DNA of 64,000 nucleotides from JALZHR01 sp036388475 (GCA_036388475.1 DASVRT010000062.1:1-64000); one strand, 5' to 3'; positions 25,484 to 33,828 are shown, counted from the first letter of the stretch. Notes: a model not told the origin generated them from the sequence alone. A program made the numbers and translations.

Positions 25484-26983
25484 GTGATTGAGCTTTCCCC
25501 GAAATCTTTTGAAGAATTTTTAAAGGCGGCGCAAAACGGCAACGTCGTGCCCGTGGTGCGCAGCGTTTTGGGGGATTTGCACACGCCGGTCAGCGCCTTT
25601 GTGCGCCTCTCGGGCGATGCCGAGCGGGCTTTTTTATTTGAATCCATCGAAGGCGGCGAGCGGCTGGCGCGTTATTCTTTCATCGCGGCGAATCCTTATC
25701 TGACCGTTCGCGCGCGCGGAAAACAGACGACCGTTCAGCAAAACGGCGAAGCCGAAAAGACGGAAAACACGCCGGTTTTCGATTACCTGCGCGAGCATTT
25801 TAAGCAAAACCGGCTGGCGCGGCGGGCAAATCTTCCGCCTTTGTGCGGCGGCGCGGTCGGATTTTTGACTTATGACGCGGTGCGTTTTTTCGAGCCGGCG
25901 CTGGACGTCCGAAAAGAATTTGAAAAAGACGATGCCGTCTGGATGTTTTTCCGCAACGTGCTGGCGTTTGACCGCCTGAAACAGCGCATCGAAATCGTTT
26001 CCGTCGTTTTTACGGACGAAGCCGCCGACAGCGTCGAAAATTTGCGCGAGCTTTACGAAATCGCGATTGCCGAAACGGAAAGAATCGAGCAGCTTTTGAA
26101 TCAAACGGCGACTTTTCCGCAAAACGCCGAAGGTCCCGAAGAAAAGAAAAATCAGGTTCGCTCGAACTGGGCGAAAAAAGATTTTCTCAAGGCGGTCGAA
26201 ACGATTCAGGAAAAAATTCTCGCCGGCGACGCTTATCAAATCGTTTTATCGCAGAAGTTTCAACGGCAGATTTCAGCCGCGCCGATAAATATTTATCGCG
26301 CTCTGCGCACGATGAATCCTTCGCCGTATATGTTTTTTATCAAAACCGGCAAGGAAACTTTAATCGGCGCTTCGCCGGAAATGCTCGTCCGCTGTCGCGG
26401 CAGAAAACTCGAATACCGACCGATTGCGGGAACCAGAAAACGCGGCGAAACCGAGACGGAAGACTGGATTTTCGGCGAAGATTTGCGCTCGGACGAAAAG
26501 GAAGTTTCCGAGCACGTAATGCTCGTCGATTTGGGGCGCAACGATTTGGGGCGCGTCGCCGAATACGGCTCGGTCGAGGTCGACGAATTGATGAAAATCG
26601 AGCGTTATTCGCACGTTCAGCATCTGGTGACGAGCTTGAAAGCGAGATTGCGCGACGGATTTGACCGCTTCGACGCGCTCGCCTCGTGTTTTCCCGCCGG
26701 CACGGTTTCCGGCGCGCCGAAAGTCAGCGCGATGCGCATTATCAGCCAACTCGAACCGACGCCGCGCGGCATTTACGCCGGAACGGTCGGCTATATCGAC
26801 TACGCCGAAAATCTCGACACCTGTATCGCGATTCGCACCATCGAAATCGAAAACGGCTGGGCAAACGTGCAGGCGGGCGCGGGCGTCGTCGCCGATTCCG
26901 TGCCGGAAAAAGAATACGAGGAAACGATTAACAAAGCCCGCGCGTTGATGAAAGCGATTGAAATGGCGGAAAATGGGCTTTGA
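25484..26983 (+). CDS. trpE: Anthranilate synthase component I
   Basis: This protein of about 499 aa makes anthranilate from chorismate using ammonia from TrpG. The chorismate-binding domain is complete: AGDAYQIVLSQKFQ, GASPEMLVR, RPIAGTRKRG, HVMLVDLGRNDLGRVAEYGSVEV, FPAGTVSGAPKVSAM and QAGAGVVADSVPEKEYEET. The N-terminal regulatory domain carries LFESIEGGERLARYSF, where the Ser takes part in tryptophan feedback binding. GTG 25484 was chosen because the upstream frame is word DNA. It heads the trp cluster. The stop is followed by a word hairpin. Confidence 0.94.
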   Translation: MIELSPKSFEEFLKAAQNGNVVPVVRSVLGDLHTPVSAFVRLSGDAERAFLFESIEGGERLARYSFIAANPYLTVRARGKQTTVQQNGEAEKTENTPVFDYLREHFKQNRLARRANLPPLCGGAVGFLTYDAVRFFEPALDVRKEFEKDDAVWMFFRNVLAFDRLKQRIEIVSVVFTDEAADSVENLRELYEIAIAETERIEQLLNQTATFPQNAEGPEEKKNQVRSNWAKKDFLKAVETIQEKILAGDAYQIVLSQKFQRQISAAPINIYRALRTMNPSPYMFFIKTGKETLIGASPEMLVRCRGRKLEYRPIAGTRKRGETETEDWIFGEDLRSDEKEVSEHVMLVDLGRNDLGRVAEYGSVEVDELMKIERYSHVQHLVTSLKARLRDGFDRFDALASCFPAGTVSGAPKVSAMRIISQLEPTPRGIYAGTVGYIDYAENLDTCIAIRTIEIENGWANVQAGAGVVADSVPEKEYEETINKARALMKAIEMAENGL

Positions 26984-26985
26984 AA

Positions 26986-27084
26986 ATGAAAGAGTGAAAA
27001 GGCGGAAAAGTGAAAGTGAAAAAGTCACGATTCACTTATTTCAAGCTCCTTTTTCACATTTGAACTCTTTCACTTTTCCACTTT
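26986..27084. repeat. Word hairpin (GTGAAAA word)
   Basis: GGAAAAGTGAAAG (27004-27016) pairs with CTTTCACTTTTCC (27067-27079), and the outer GAAAGAGTGAAAAGG pairs less exactly. It lies between trpE and the ankyrin lipoprotein gene and ends 7 nt before its ATG. Confidence 0.8.
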
Positions 27085-27091
27085 AAAAATT

Positions 27092-27916
27092 ATGAAACTA
27101 AAAATTTACTTCGTTGTTCTTGTTTGTTTAGTTTTCGCGGCGGCTTGCGGCGGCGCGTCCGACGAAACGCCGCCGTCGCCGGAAATGACGAAAAATATGT
27201 TGAAGCTGCGCGGTTTCGAGTTTAACGGAGACGGTCTTTTCAAAGCCATCCGGCAAAACGACACGGTGGCAGTCAAAGGTTTTTTCGACGCGGGAATGGA
27301 CCCGAACACGAAAAATGCGCGCGGCGAAACGGCTTTGACTTTCGCCGTCGGCAATGCCGAATTGAACACCGTGAAAGCCATCGCCGGAAAAGCCGACCTC
27401 AATATGCAGGACAATCTGGGACAAGCGCCGCTGCACCTCGCCCTGTCGAAACAAAAAGAGGAAATTTTTGATTATCTGCTGGAAAAAAACGCCGACGTGA
27501 ATGTCGGCGGCGCGAAAGAAAAACTGAAAAATCAAACCGTGCTGTATCTCGCCGTCACGCGCGGTCGCGAAGACCTCGTGCAGAAGCTTTTGGACAAAGG
27601 CGCTGACCCGAATATCGCCGACAGCGACGGCGCGGTCGCGCTGTCGGAAGCCTGCATCGGCGCGCGGCTCAGTCAAAACATCGTCAAAATGCTGCTCGAC
27701 AAAGGCGCGAAGGTCAATTATCAGGAGAAAAACGGCGCGACGGCGCTGATTTACATCGCCTCCAACAAACAAACCGGCGCCGAAAATCGCCGGGCGGTGG
27801 CGCAAATGCTGCTCGACGCGGGCGCGGATAAAAAAATCAAGGACAAGGACGGCAAAACCGCGCTCGATTGGGCGAACAAGCAAGGAAATAAAGATTTGGC
27901 TGATTTACTGAAATAA
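27092..27916 (+). CDS. Ankyrin-repeat lipoprotein
   Basis: This 274-aa protein has a lipoprotein signal ending in FAAAC, so it is exported and lipid-anchored. Six or seven ankyrin repeats fill the rest: GETALTFAVGNAE, GQAPLHLALSKQK, QTVLYLAVTRGREDLVQKLLDKGADPN, DGAVALSEACIGA, NGATALIYIASNK and DGKTALDWANKQGNKDLADLL. Ankyrin repeats bind proteins. It sits between trpE and trpG in the same direction. Nothing links it to tryptophan synthesis, so it looks like an insertion into the operon or a passenger gene. The partner is unknown. Confidence 0.88.
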   Translation: MKLKIYFVVLVCLVFAAACGGASDETPPSPEMTKNMLKLRGFEFNGDGLFKAIRQNDTVAVKGFFDAGMDPNTKNARGETALTFAVGNAELNTVKAIAGKADLNMQDNLGQAPLHLALSKQKEEIFDYLLEKNADVNVGGAKEKLKNQTVLYLAVTRGREDLVQKLLDKGADPNIADSDGAVALSEACIGARLSQNIVKMLLDKGAKVNYQEKNGATALIYIASNKQTGAENRRAVAQMLLDAGADKKIKDKDGKTALDWANKQGNKDLADLLK

Positions 27917-27975
27917 AAGTTAATTGAGTTAACTCAGTTGCAAAAACACTCTTAACTCGGTCAACTCGGTCAACT
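27917..27975. repeat. Word hairpin (GAGTTGACC, 9-bp word)
   Basis: AAGTTAATTGAGTTAACTCAGTTG (left, written as its pairing frame) faces a right arm with two direct copies of AACTCGGTC. Arms agree at about 17 of 23 positions, so this copy is decayed. The trpG ATG follows 1 nt later, with no Shine-Dalgarno sequence. Confidence 0.65.
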
Positions 27976-27976
27976 T

Positions 27977-28543
27977 ATGTTATTAGTTATCGACAATTAC
28001 GATTCATTCACCTACAACCTCGTGCAATACTTGGGCGAGCTCGGCGCGCAGATGCAGGTGCGCCGCAACGACGAGGTGACGGTTGAGGAAATCGAAAACG
28101 ATTTAAAGCCCGAACGCATTTTAATTTCTCCGGGACCCGGAAATCCGAGCGAAGCGGGCGTCTCTTTGAAAGTTCTGGAAAAGTTTTCGGAAAAGCTGCC
28201 CATCCTCGGCGTGTGTCTCGGTCATCAGGCAATCGGGCAGTTTTTCGGCGGAAAAGTTGTGCGCGCGCCCGCGCCGGTACACGGAAAATACGTCGAGATT
28301 TGTCACGACGGCGCGGGCGTTTTCGCCGCGCTTCCCTATCGCTTCAAAGCCGGACGCTATCATTCGCTGATTGTCGAGCGCGCCAGCTTGCCGCCCGAGC
28401 TGGAAGTTTCCGCCACCTCGCCCGACGGTTTGATTATGGGCTTGCGTCACAAAAAATTAAAAGTCGAAGGCGTGCAGTTTCATCCCGAATCAATCCTGAC
28501 CAGTGAAGGCAAAAAGCTTTTGCAAAATTTTCTGAATCTTTAG
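27977..28543 (+). CDS. trpG: Anthranilate synthase component II (glutamine amidotransferase)
   Basis: This 188-aa class I glutaminase supplies ammonia to TrpE. Motifs: LLVIDNYDSFTYNLVQYL at the N-terminus, ISPGPGNPSEAG, the nucleophile Cys in LGVCLGHQAIGQFFGG, and the His-Glu pair in VEGVQFHPESILT. The length is normal. Because pabA and trpG are alike, it may also serve aminobenzoate synthesis, as in some bacteria with a single copy. It lies in the trp cluster between repeat elements. Confidence 0.94.
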   Translation: MLLVIDNYDSFTYNLVQYLGELGAQMQVRRNDEVTVEEIENDLKPERILISPGPGNPSEAGVSLKVLEKFSEKLPILGVCLGHQAIGQFFGGKVVRAPAPVHGKYVEICHDGAGVFAALPYRFKAGRYHSLIVERASLPPELEVSATSPDGLIMGLRHKKLKVEGVQFHPESILTSEGKKLLQNFLNL

Positions 28544-28653
28544 CTGGCTGAAAGTTGACCGGGTTGACTGAAGTTGACTGAGTTTGCCGAGGTAGTCAAA
28601 TGTTTCCGACGACGCAGCCAACCCCGTCAACTTTCAGTCAACTTCAGTCGACT
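28543..28653. repeat. Word hairpin (GTTGACTGA word)
   Basis: The left arm repeats GTTGACC, GTTGACT, AGTTGACT. GACTGAAGTTGAC-type sequence (28566-28578) pairs with GTCAACTTCAGTC (28638-28650). It fills nearly the whole trpG-trpD gap and ends just before the trpD -10 box. Confidence 0.8.
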
Positions 28654-28658
28654 TTTAC

Positions 28659-28667
28659 TGTTATAAT
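28659..28667 (+). promoter_or_regulatory. Extended -10 promoter of trpD, likely leaderless
   Basis: TGTTATAAT is a perfect extended -10 box. It ends exactly 7 nt before the ATG of trpD, and no Shine-Dalgarno sequence is present. It lies right after a word hairpin, so trpD may be transcribed independently of trpE-trpG. Confidence 0.55.
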
Positions 28668-28674
28668 TTTAAAT

Positions 28675-29751
28675 ATGCCGAAAACCGAATGGCTGGTCGC
28701 CGCGCCGATGACCGCGACCAACAGCAAAGCCGACACGCCGCTGCACCCGTTTCTCGCGCGCCTGATGCGCGGCGAGAATTTGTCGTTTAAAGAAGCCGCG
28801 AAATTTTTCGAGGCTTTGACGGACGAAAACGCCAATCCGGCGCAGATTGCCGGCGCGCTCGTGGCGCTTGCCGCGAAAGGCGAAACGTTTGAAGAACTGG
28901 CGGGAATGGCGAAAGCGATGCGCGCGCAAGCCATCAATATCAAATCGCGTCACAAAAATTTTATCGACACCGCCGGAACCGGCTCCGGACAGACGAAAAC
29001 CTTTAACGTCTCGACCGCCGCCGCTTTCGTCATCGCGGGCGCAGGACTGGCGGTCGCCAAACACGGAAATCGCGCCGTGACCAGCAAAACCGGCAGCGCG
29101 GACGTTCTGGAAAAGCTCGGCGTGAAAGTTTCCGCCGAGCCGCAGGTCGAGCAAACCTGTCTGAACGGCGCGGGAATCTGCTTTATGTTCGCGCCGAAAT
29201 TTCATCCTTCCCTGCGGCGCGTCGGCGATATTCGGCGCAATCTGGGCGTGCGCACCTCGCTCAATCTTTTAGGACCTTTATCGAATCCGGCGAAAGCGCC
29301 GAAACAAATCATCGGCGTCTGGCACAGGGCGCTGGTCGAGCCGATGGCGGAAGCGCTGGCGCTGCTCGGAGCCGAGCGCGCGTGGGTTTTTCACGGCGGT
29401 GACGGCTTGGACGAAATCACTCTGGCGCGCGAAACTTACGTTGCCGAAGTACAGAAAAATAAAATCAATCTGTTTCAGCTGGAGCCGGAAAATTTCGGCT
29501 TCAGGCGCGGAAAAATCTCGCATCTGCAAGTCAGTTCGCCGGAAGAAAGCGCCCGCATCATCATCGAAGTTTTAGCCAGCAAACGCCGCGACGAAGCGCG
29601 CAGTCTGGTCGTGATGAACGCCGCCGCCGCGCTCGTCGTCGGCGGGCTCGCCAAAGATGCGATGCACGCGGCGCGACTCGCCGAACAAAGCATCGACAGC
29701 GGTCAGGCGCAGAATAAGCTGGAAAGATTGATTCAAACGACGAATAAATAA
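28675..29751 (+). CDS. trpD: Anthranilate phosphoribosyltransferase
   Basis: The 358-aa enzyme transfers the phosphoribosyl group of PRPP to anthranilate. Motifs: LSFKEAAKFFEALTDENANPAQIAGALVALAAKGET (helical domain), the PRPP loop DTAGTGSGQTKTFNVST, KHGNRAVTSKTGSADVLEKLG, and NLLGPLSNPA. The ATG at 28675 was chosen; the longer frame from 28600 is encoded by the upstream word hairpin. A likely leaderless promoter is noted separately. The stop lies in the next hairpin. Confidence 0.93.
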   Translation: MPKTEWLVAAPMTATNSKADTPLHPFLARLMRGENLSFKEAAKFFEALTDENANPAQIAGALVALAAKGETFEELAGMAKAMRAQAINIKSRHKNFIDTAGTGSGQTKTFNVSTAAAFVIAGAGLAVAKHGNRAVTSKTGSADVLEKLGVKVSAEPQVEQTCLNGAGICFMFAPKFHPSLRRVGDIRRNLGVRTSLNLLGPLSNPAKAPKQIIGVWHRALVEPMAEALALLGAERAWVFHGGDGLDEITLARETYVAEVQKNKINLFQLEPENFGFRRGKISHLQVSSPEESARIIIEVLASKRRDEARSLVVMNAAAALVVGGLAKDAMHAARLAEQSIDSGQAQNKLERLIQTTNK

Positions 29752-29824
29752 AAAGTGAAAAGGTGAAAAAGCGGTTTGTAAATAATCAAGCTTGCTTTTT
29801 TACTCTTTCACCTTTTCACTTTTT
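29750..29824. repeat. Word hairpin (GTGAAAA word)
   Basis: The block 29750-29768 (AAAAAGTGAAAAGGTGAAA) pairs perfectly over 19 bp with 29806-29824. The trpD stop codon overlaps the left arm. It uses the same word as the hairpin at 27.0 kb, but the spacer is different. Confidence 0.9.
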
Positions 29825-29856
29825 ACTTTCATTGTTTTTCGGGTAAAAATTTTCTC

Positions 29857-30639
29857 ATGTCAACATTTCTCGAAGAAATTTTCAAACTCAAGCGTCGGCG
29901 AGTCGAAGCGGCGAAGCGGCAATTCAAAATTCAAAATTCAAAATTCAAAATTGACGCGCAGCGCCCGCCGCATCGTTTGCGCGAAGCTTTGCAGAATCAA
30001 ACGAAACTGAACATCATCGCCGAAATCAAGCGCGCTTCGCCGTCGAAAGGCGTCATCAACGATAAGATTGACGTGGCGGAAGTTGCCCGAAATTACGAAC
30101 GCGGCGGCGCGTGCGCGATTTCCGTTTTGACCGAAGAAGACAAATTTCAAGGCTCGCTGGAAGATTTAAGAACGGCGCGCGCCCAGGTTTCTTTGCCGGT
30201 TCTGCGAAAGGATTTTATTTTTGACGAGTTCCAAATTTATGAAGCGGCGGACGCGGGCGCAGACGTGATTTTGCTGATTGCGGCGATGCTCGACGACGAA
30301 ACGCTCCGGCGCTTGCGGCGTTTGACGGAAGATGAATTGAAAATGGACGCGCTCGTCGAAATTCATACTCGGGAAGAATTGGAAAGAGCAAAATCAAACG
30401 GCGCGCGCCTTATCGGCGTCAATAATCGCGATTTGCATTCGTTCAAAGTTTCGCTCGACATCTCGCGCGAATTGATAAAACACGCGCCCGCCGACGCGCT
30501 GATGATTGCCGAAAGCGGCTTGCAAACGCGCGAGGATTTGCTGGAATTAAAAAAGTCAGGATTTCACGGCTTTCTGATTGGCGAAGCTTTGATGAAATCT
30601 GACAACATAGAATTTGCGCTGAAAAACTTACAGGAATAA
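29857..30639 (+). CDS. trpC: Indole-3-glycerol phosphate synthase with a repeat-derived insert
   Basis: The 260-aa TIM-barrel enzyme closes the indole ring. Motifs: IIAEIKRASPSKG with catalytic Lys, AISVLTEEDKFQGSLEDL, LPVLRKDFIFDEFQIYEA, LIGVNNRDLHSFKVSLD, IAESGLQTREDL and GFLIGEALMKSDN. In the N-terminal helix region the sequence KRQFKIQNSKFKIDAQ is encoded by four tandem ATTCAAA heptads (29922-29949). The reading frame is kept, and the insert lies before the barrel where length varies among homologues, so the enzyme should still work. Confidence 0.93.
   Translation: MSTFLEEIFKLKRRRVEAAKRQFKIQNSKFKIDAQRPPHRLREALQNQTKLNIIAEIKRASPSKGVINDKIDVAEVARNYERGGACAISVLTEEDKFQGSLEDLRTARAQVSLPVLRKDFIFDEFQIYEAADAGADVILLIAAMLDDETLRRLRRLTEDELKMDALVEIHTREELERAKSNGARLIGVNNRDLHSFKVSLDISRELIKHAPADALMIAESGLQTREDLLELKKSGFHGFLIGEALMKSDNIEFALKNLQE
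29922..29949. repeat. Four tandem ATTCAAA heptads inside trpC
   Basis: ATTCAAA occurs four times without a gap at 29922, 29929, 29936 and 29943, followed by ATTG. It is wholly inside the trpC coding sequence. It has no inverted partner nearby. Confidence 0.92.
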
Positions 30640-30715
30640 AAAGATATGCGGGGATAAATACAAAATATTTTTCTTATCCTTGTTTACCCTGTTCTTCCTG
30701 TCAATTCTCTTTTTT

Positions 30716-31336
30716 ATGACGAAAGTGAAAATCTGCGGCATCACCAATCCGGAAGACGCGCTTTTGGCGGCGAAATTCGGCGCGGACGCGCTCGGCTTTA
30801 ATTTTTACGCGAAAAGCCCGCGTTATATCGCGCCGGAAAAGGCGCGCGCGATTATCGGGCAGCTGCCGCCGGAAATTTTGAAAATCGGCGTTTTCGTCAA
30901 TGAAACTGCGGAAAGAATCTGCGAAATTGCCGAAATCGCCAAACTCGACGCAATCCAGCTTCACGGCGAAGAAACGCCCGAATTCGTTCGCGAAATAAAA
31001 GCAAAAACGAATCTCGAAATCATCAAAGCCTTTCGCGTTTCGCCTGAATTTAAGTCCGAAGACGTTTTGCGATACGAAACGGACGCCATTTTGCTCGACG
31101 CTTATTCGCCGCAGGAACACGGCGGCACGGGCGAAACTTTCGATTGGGAAATTGCGGGGAAAGTGCGGGAGATTTTTCCGAAAACGTATCTCGCGGGCGG
31201 ACTTTCGGCGGAAAATATCGCCGCAGCAATTGAAAATGTGCAGCCTTTTGCGGTTGACGCCTGTAGCTGTCTGGAAATCAAAAAAGGATTTAAAGACTCG
31301 CAAAAGCTAAAAGATTTTATATTTGCGGTAAAATAG
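30716..31336 (+). CDS. trpF: Phosphoribosylanthranilate isomerase
   Basis: This 206-aa TIM-barrel enzyme performs the Amadori rearrangement of phosphoribosylanthranilate. Motifs: VKICGITNPEDALLAAKFGADALGFNF (catalytic Cys in KICG), IGVFVNE, IQLHGEETPEF, ILLDAYSPQEHGGTGETFDW (catalytic Asp in LLDA), and TYLAGGLSAENIA. The last phosphate loop, usually D-V-S-S-G-V-E, reads DACSCLE here, with Cys for the conserved Gly; this could affect phosphate binding. ATG 30716 matches the family start. It ends 4 nt before trpB. Confidence 0.92.
   Translation: MTKVKICGITNPEDALLAAKFGADALGFNFYAKSPRYIAPEKARAIIGQLPPEILKIGVFVNETAERICEIAEIAKLDAIQLHGEETPEFVREIKAKTNLEIIKAFRVSPEFKSEDVLRYETDAILLDAYSPQEHGGTGETFDWEIAGKVREIFPKTYLAGGLSAENIAAAIENVQPFAVDACSCLEIKKGFKDSQKLKDFIFAVK
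31329..31334 (+). promoter_or_regulatory. Possible -10 box before trpB
   Basis: TAAAAT overlaps the trpF stop codon and lies 6 nt before the trpB ATG. It fits the pattern of other likely leaderless starts here. With no -35 box and an operon context it may be chance. Confidence 0.25.
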
Positions 31337-31340
31337 TTTT

Positions 31341-32534
31341 ATGAATTTCCAACCAAATGAGCACGGTTATTGGGGCGAATTCGGCGGGCGTTTTGTTCCC
31401 GAAACGCTGATGTCGCCGCTCGAAGAACTTTTGGGCGCGTATTTTGCCGCGCGCGACGACGCGGATTTTCAAGCCGAATTCCTCAGTTTATTAAAAGATT
31501 TTTCCGGTCGCCCGACGCCGCTTTTTCACGCGAAACGGCTTTCGGAAACTCTGGGCGGCGCGCAGATTTATCTCAAACGCGAAGATTTGGGGCACACCGG
31601 CTCGCACAAAATCAACAACGCTATCGGGCAGGTTTTGCTCGCCCGCCGAATGGGCAAAAACCGCATCATCGCCGAAACCGGCGCAGGTCAGCACGGCGTG
31701 GCGACGGCGACCGTCTGCGCGCTGTTCGGGCTGGAATGCGTCGTTTATATGGGCACGGAAGATATGCGGCGGCAGGCGCTGAACGTTTTTCGGATGCAGC
31801 TTCTGGGCGCCGAGGTGCGCGGCGTCGATTCCGGCTCGAAAACGTTGAAAGACGCGATAAACGAAGCCTTGCGCGATTGGGTGACGAACGTCGATTCGAC
31901 TTATTACCTGCTCGGCTCGGCTTTAGGTCCGCACCCGTATCCGTTGATGGTCAGAGATTTTCAAAGCGTCATCGGACGCGAAGCGCGCGAGCAGATTCTG
32001 GAACAAACCGGACGACTTCCCGATTATCTGGTCGCCTGCGTCGGCGGCGGCTCAAACGCCATCGGGCTTTTTCACCCGTTTTTGCAGGACGAAAGCGTGA
32101 AAATGATTGGCGTCGAAGCCGGCGGAAAAGGCAATGTTCTAGGCGAGCACGCGGCGCGTTTTAATGCGGCGGGCGGCGGGAAAATCGGCGTTCTGCAAGG
32201 CACGAAAAGTTATATTTTGCAGGACGAGCGCGGGCAAATCGCTCTGACGCATTCGATTTCGGCGGGCTTGGATTACGCTTCGATTGGTCCCGAACACGCC
32301 TATCTGCACGACCTCGGGCGCGCCGAATACGTTTCGGCTTCGGACGCGGAAGCCCTGCAAGCGTTTCAGACTTTATCGCAAACCGAAGGCATTATTCCCG
32401 CCCTGGAAACCTCGCACGGCATTGCGCACGCGCTGAAAATCGCGCCGGAAATGTCGCCGAATGAAGTGATGATTGTGAACGTTTCCGGGCGCGGCGACAA
32501 GGACGTCAATCAGGTTCAGGAAATGCTCGCGTAG
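31341..32534 (+). CDS. trpB: Tryptophan synthase beta chain
   Basis: The 397-aa PLP enzyme joins indole and serine. Motifs: YWGEFGGRFVPETLMSPLEEL at the start, the PLP Lys in LGHTGSHKINNAIGQVLLA, ETGAGQHGVATATVCA, CVGGGSNAIGLFHPF (phosphate-binding GGGSN), and VSGRGDKDV. It is the canonical TrpB1 type that works with TrpA. No trpA follows; the next gene is a glycosyltransferase behind a word hairpin, so TrpA must be encoded elsewhere. Confidence 0.95.
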   Translation: MNFQPNEHGYWGEFGGRFVPETLMSPLEELLGAYFAARDDADFQAEFLSLLKDFSGRPTPLFHAKRLSETLGGAQIYLKREDLGHTGSHKINNAIGQVLLARRMGKNRIIAETGAGQHGVATATVCALFGLECVVYMGTEDMRRQALNVFRMQLLGAEVRGVDSGSKTLKDAINEALRDWVTNVDSTYYLLGSALGPHPYPLMVRDFQSVIGREAREQILEQTGRLPDYLVACVGGGSNAIGLFHPFLQDESVKMIGVEAGGKGNVLGEHAARFNAAGGGKIGVLQGTKSYILQDERGQIALTHSISAGLDYASIGPEHAYLHDLGRAEYVSASDAEALQAFQTLSQTEGIIPALETSHGIAHALKIAPEMSPNEVMIVNVSGRGDKDVNQVQEMLA

Positions 32535-32611
32535 AATTCAAACAGGATAGACAGGATGAGCCGGATGGAAAAATTTCTTTATCCTGTCTATCCTGTCATC
32601 CTGTTTGAATT
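32535..32611. repeat. Word hairpin (ACAGGATNN, 9-bp word)
   Basis: AATTCAAACAGGAT (32535-32548) pairs with ATCCTGTTTGAATT (32598-32611), and AGGATAGACAGGAT (32543-32556) pairs with ATCCTGTCTATCCT (32581-32594). The step is 9 bp. The next gene starts 2 nt after the right arm. Confidence 0.9.
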
Positions 32612-32613
32612 TC

Positions 32614-33828
32614 ATGCTTATTTTTTATCTGTTTGCCGCAATTTTAGTTTTCCTGAGCTACAAATCCTTTCGTGGCGGAATCAATTATCTCAAATTTTTT
32701 CAGCGCGAACTCGCCAAACCGAAATCAAATTTTGCGCCGTTTGTTTCCGTAATCGTTCCGTGCCGCGGGCTGGACGAAGATTTGGAGAAAAATCTGTCGG
32801 CGCTTTTCGAGCAGGATTTTCCGGCTTATGAAATTTTATTTGTCACCGATTCCGAAAAAGATGAAGCGACGAAAATTATTGAAAAAGTTTCCCGCCAGGG
32901 CGCAAAGCGCGCAAAGTCGAAGCTCGTCGTTGCCGGAAAAGCCGAAGACGAGAGTCAGAAGGTGCATAATCTGCGCGAAGCCGTCTTGCGTGTTTCCGGC
33001 GATTCGGAAGTTTTTGTCTTTGTCGATTCCGACGCGCGTCCGGGCAAAGACTGGCTGCGAAATTTAATCGCGCCTTTAGCGGGCGAAAAAATCGGCGCGG
33101 CGACCGGTTATCGCTGGTTCATTTCGAAAAAAATCGGTTTTGCTTCCGAAATGCGTTCGGTCTGGAACGCTTCTGTCGCTTCGGCGCTGGGCGCGAATCT
33201 GAAATCGAATTTTTGCTGGGGCGGTTCGATGGCGATGCGGCGCGAGACGTTTGAAAAATTGCGGATGCGCGAAAAATGGCGCGGCGTTCTGTCCGACGAT
33301 TTTGCCGTCACGCGGGCGTTGAAAGAGGCGAATTTGCCGATTTATTTTGTGCCGCAGGCGCTGACGGCTTCGGTCGAAGATTGTTCTTTCAGAGAGCTTT
33401 TTGAATTTACGACCAGGCAGATAAAAATCACGCGCGTTTACGCTCCGCACCTTTGGAAACAATCATTTACGGGCGCGTTTCTTTTCAACCTGGTTTTCGT
33501 CTGGGGAATTTTGATTATTATTTTTAGCCCGGCAAATACGGTTTCATTCCGGTTTGCGCTGGTTAGTTTGTTTTTAATTTCCGCGTTCAGCACCGGCAAA
33601 GCCTGGCTTCGCCTGAAGGCGGTGAAACTGGTTTTGAGAGACTATGAAAAGGATTTGAAACGGCAGTTTCGGGCGCAGAACACGCTCTGGATTTTATCGC
33701 CCGCCTTGTTTCTCTATAACTCAATCGCCGCTCTTTTCTCGCGCAAAATTCTCTGGCGCGGCATCGCTTACGAATTAAAATCGCCTGATAAAACCATTAT
33801 TATTCAGGAAAATACAACTTCCTATTGA
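32614..33828 (+). CDS. Glycosyltransferase family 2/21-like, ceramide glucosyltransferase type
   Basis: The 404-aa protein has an N-terminal membrane helix, a GT-A domain and C-terminal membrane helices. Motifs: VSVIVPCRGLDEDLEKNLSAL, YEILFVTDSEKDEA, FVDSDARPG (DxD-like), NFCWGGSMAMRRE, GVLSDDFAVTRAL and TTRQIKITRVY, which together resemble the D-D-D-(Q/R)xxRW series of ceramide glucosyltransferases. It probably transfers a sugar from a nucleotide donor to a membrane lipid at the cytosolic face. The acceptor is unknown. The ATG at 32614 was preferred to a TTG three codons upstream inside the repeat arm. Confidence 0.82.
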   Translation: MLIFYLFAAILVFLSYKSFRGGINYLKFFQRELAKPKSNFAPFVSVIVPCRGLDEDLEKNLSALFEQDFPAYEILFVTDSEKDEATKIIEKVSRQGAKRAKSKLVVAGKAEDESQKVHNLREAVLRVSGDSEVFVFVDSDARPGKDWLRNLIAPLAGEKIGAATGYRWFISKKIGFASEMRSVWNASVASALGANLKSNFCWGGSMAMRRETFEKLRMREKWRGVLSDDFAVTRALKEANLPIYFVPQALTASVEDCSFRELFEFTTRQIKITRVYAPHLWKQSFTGAFLFNLVFVWGILIIIFSPANTVSFRFALVSLFLISAFSTGKAWLRLKAVKLVLRDYEKDLKRQFRAQNTLWILSPALFLYNSIAALFSRKILWRGIAYELKSPDKTIIIQENTTSY

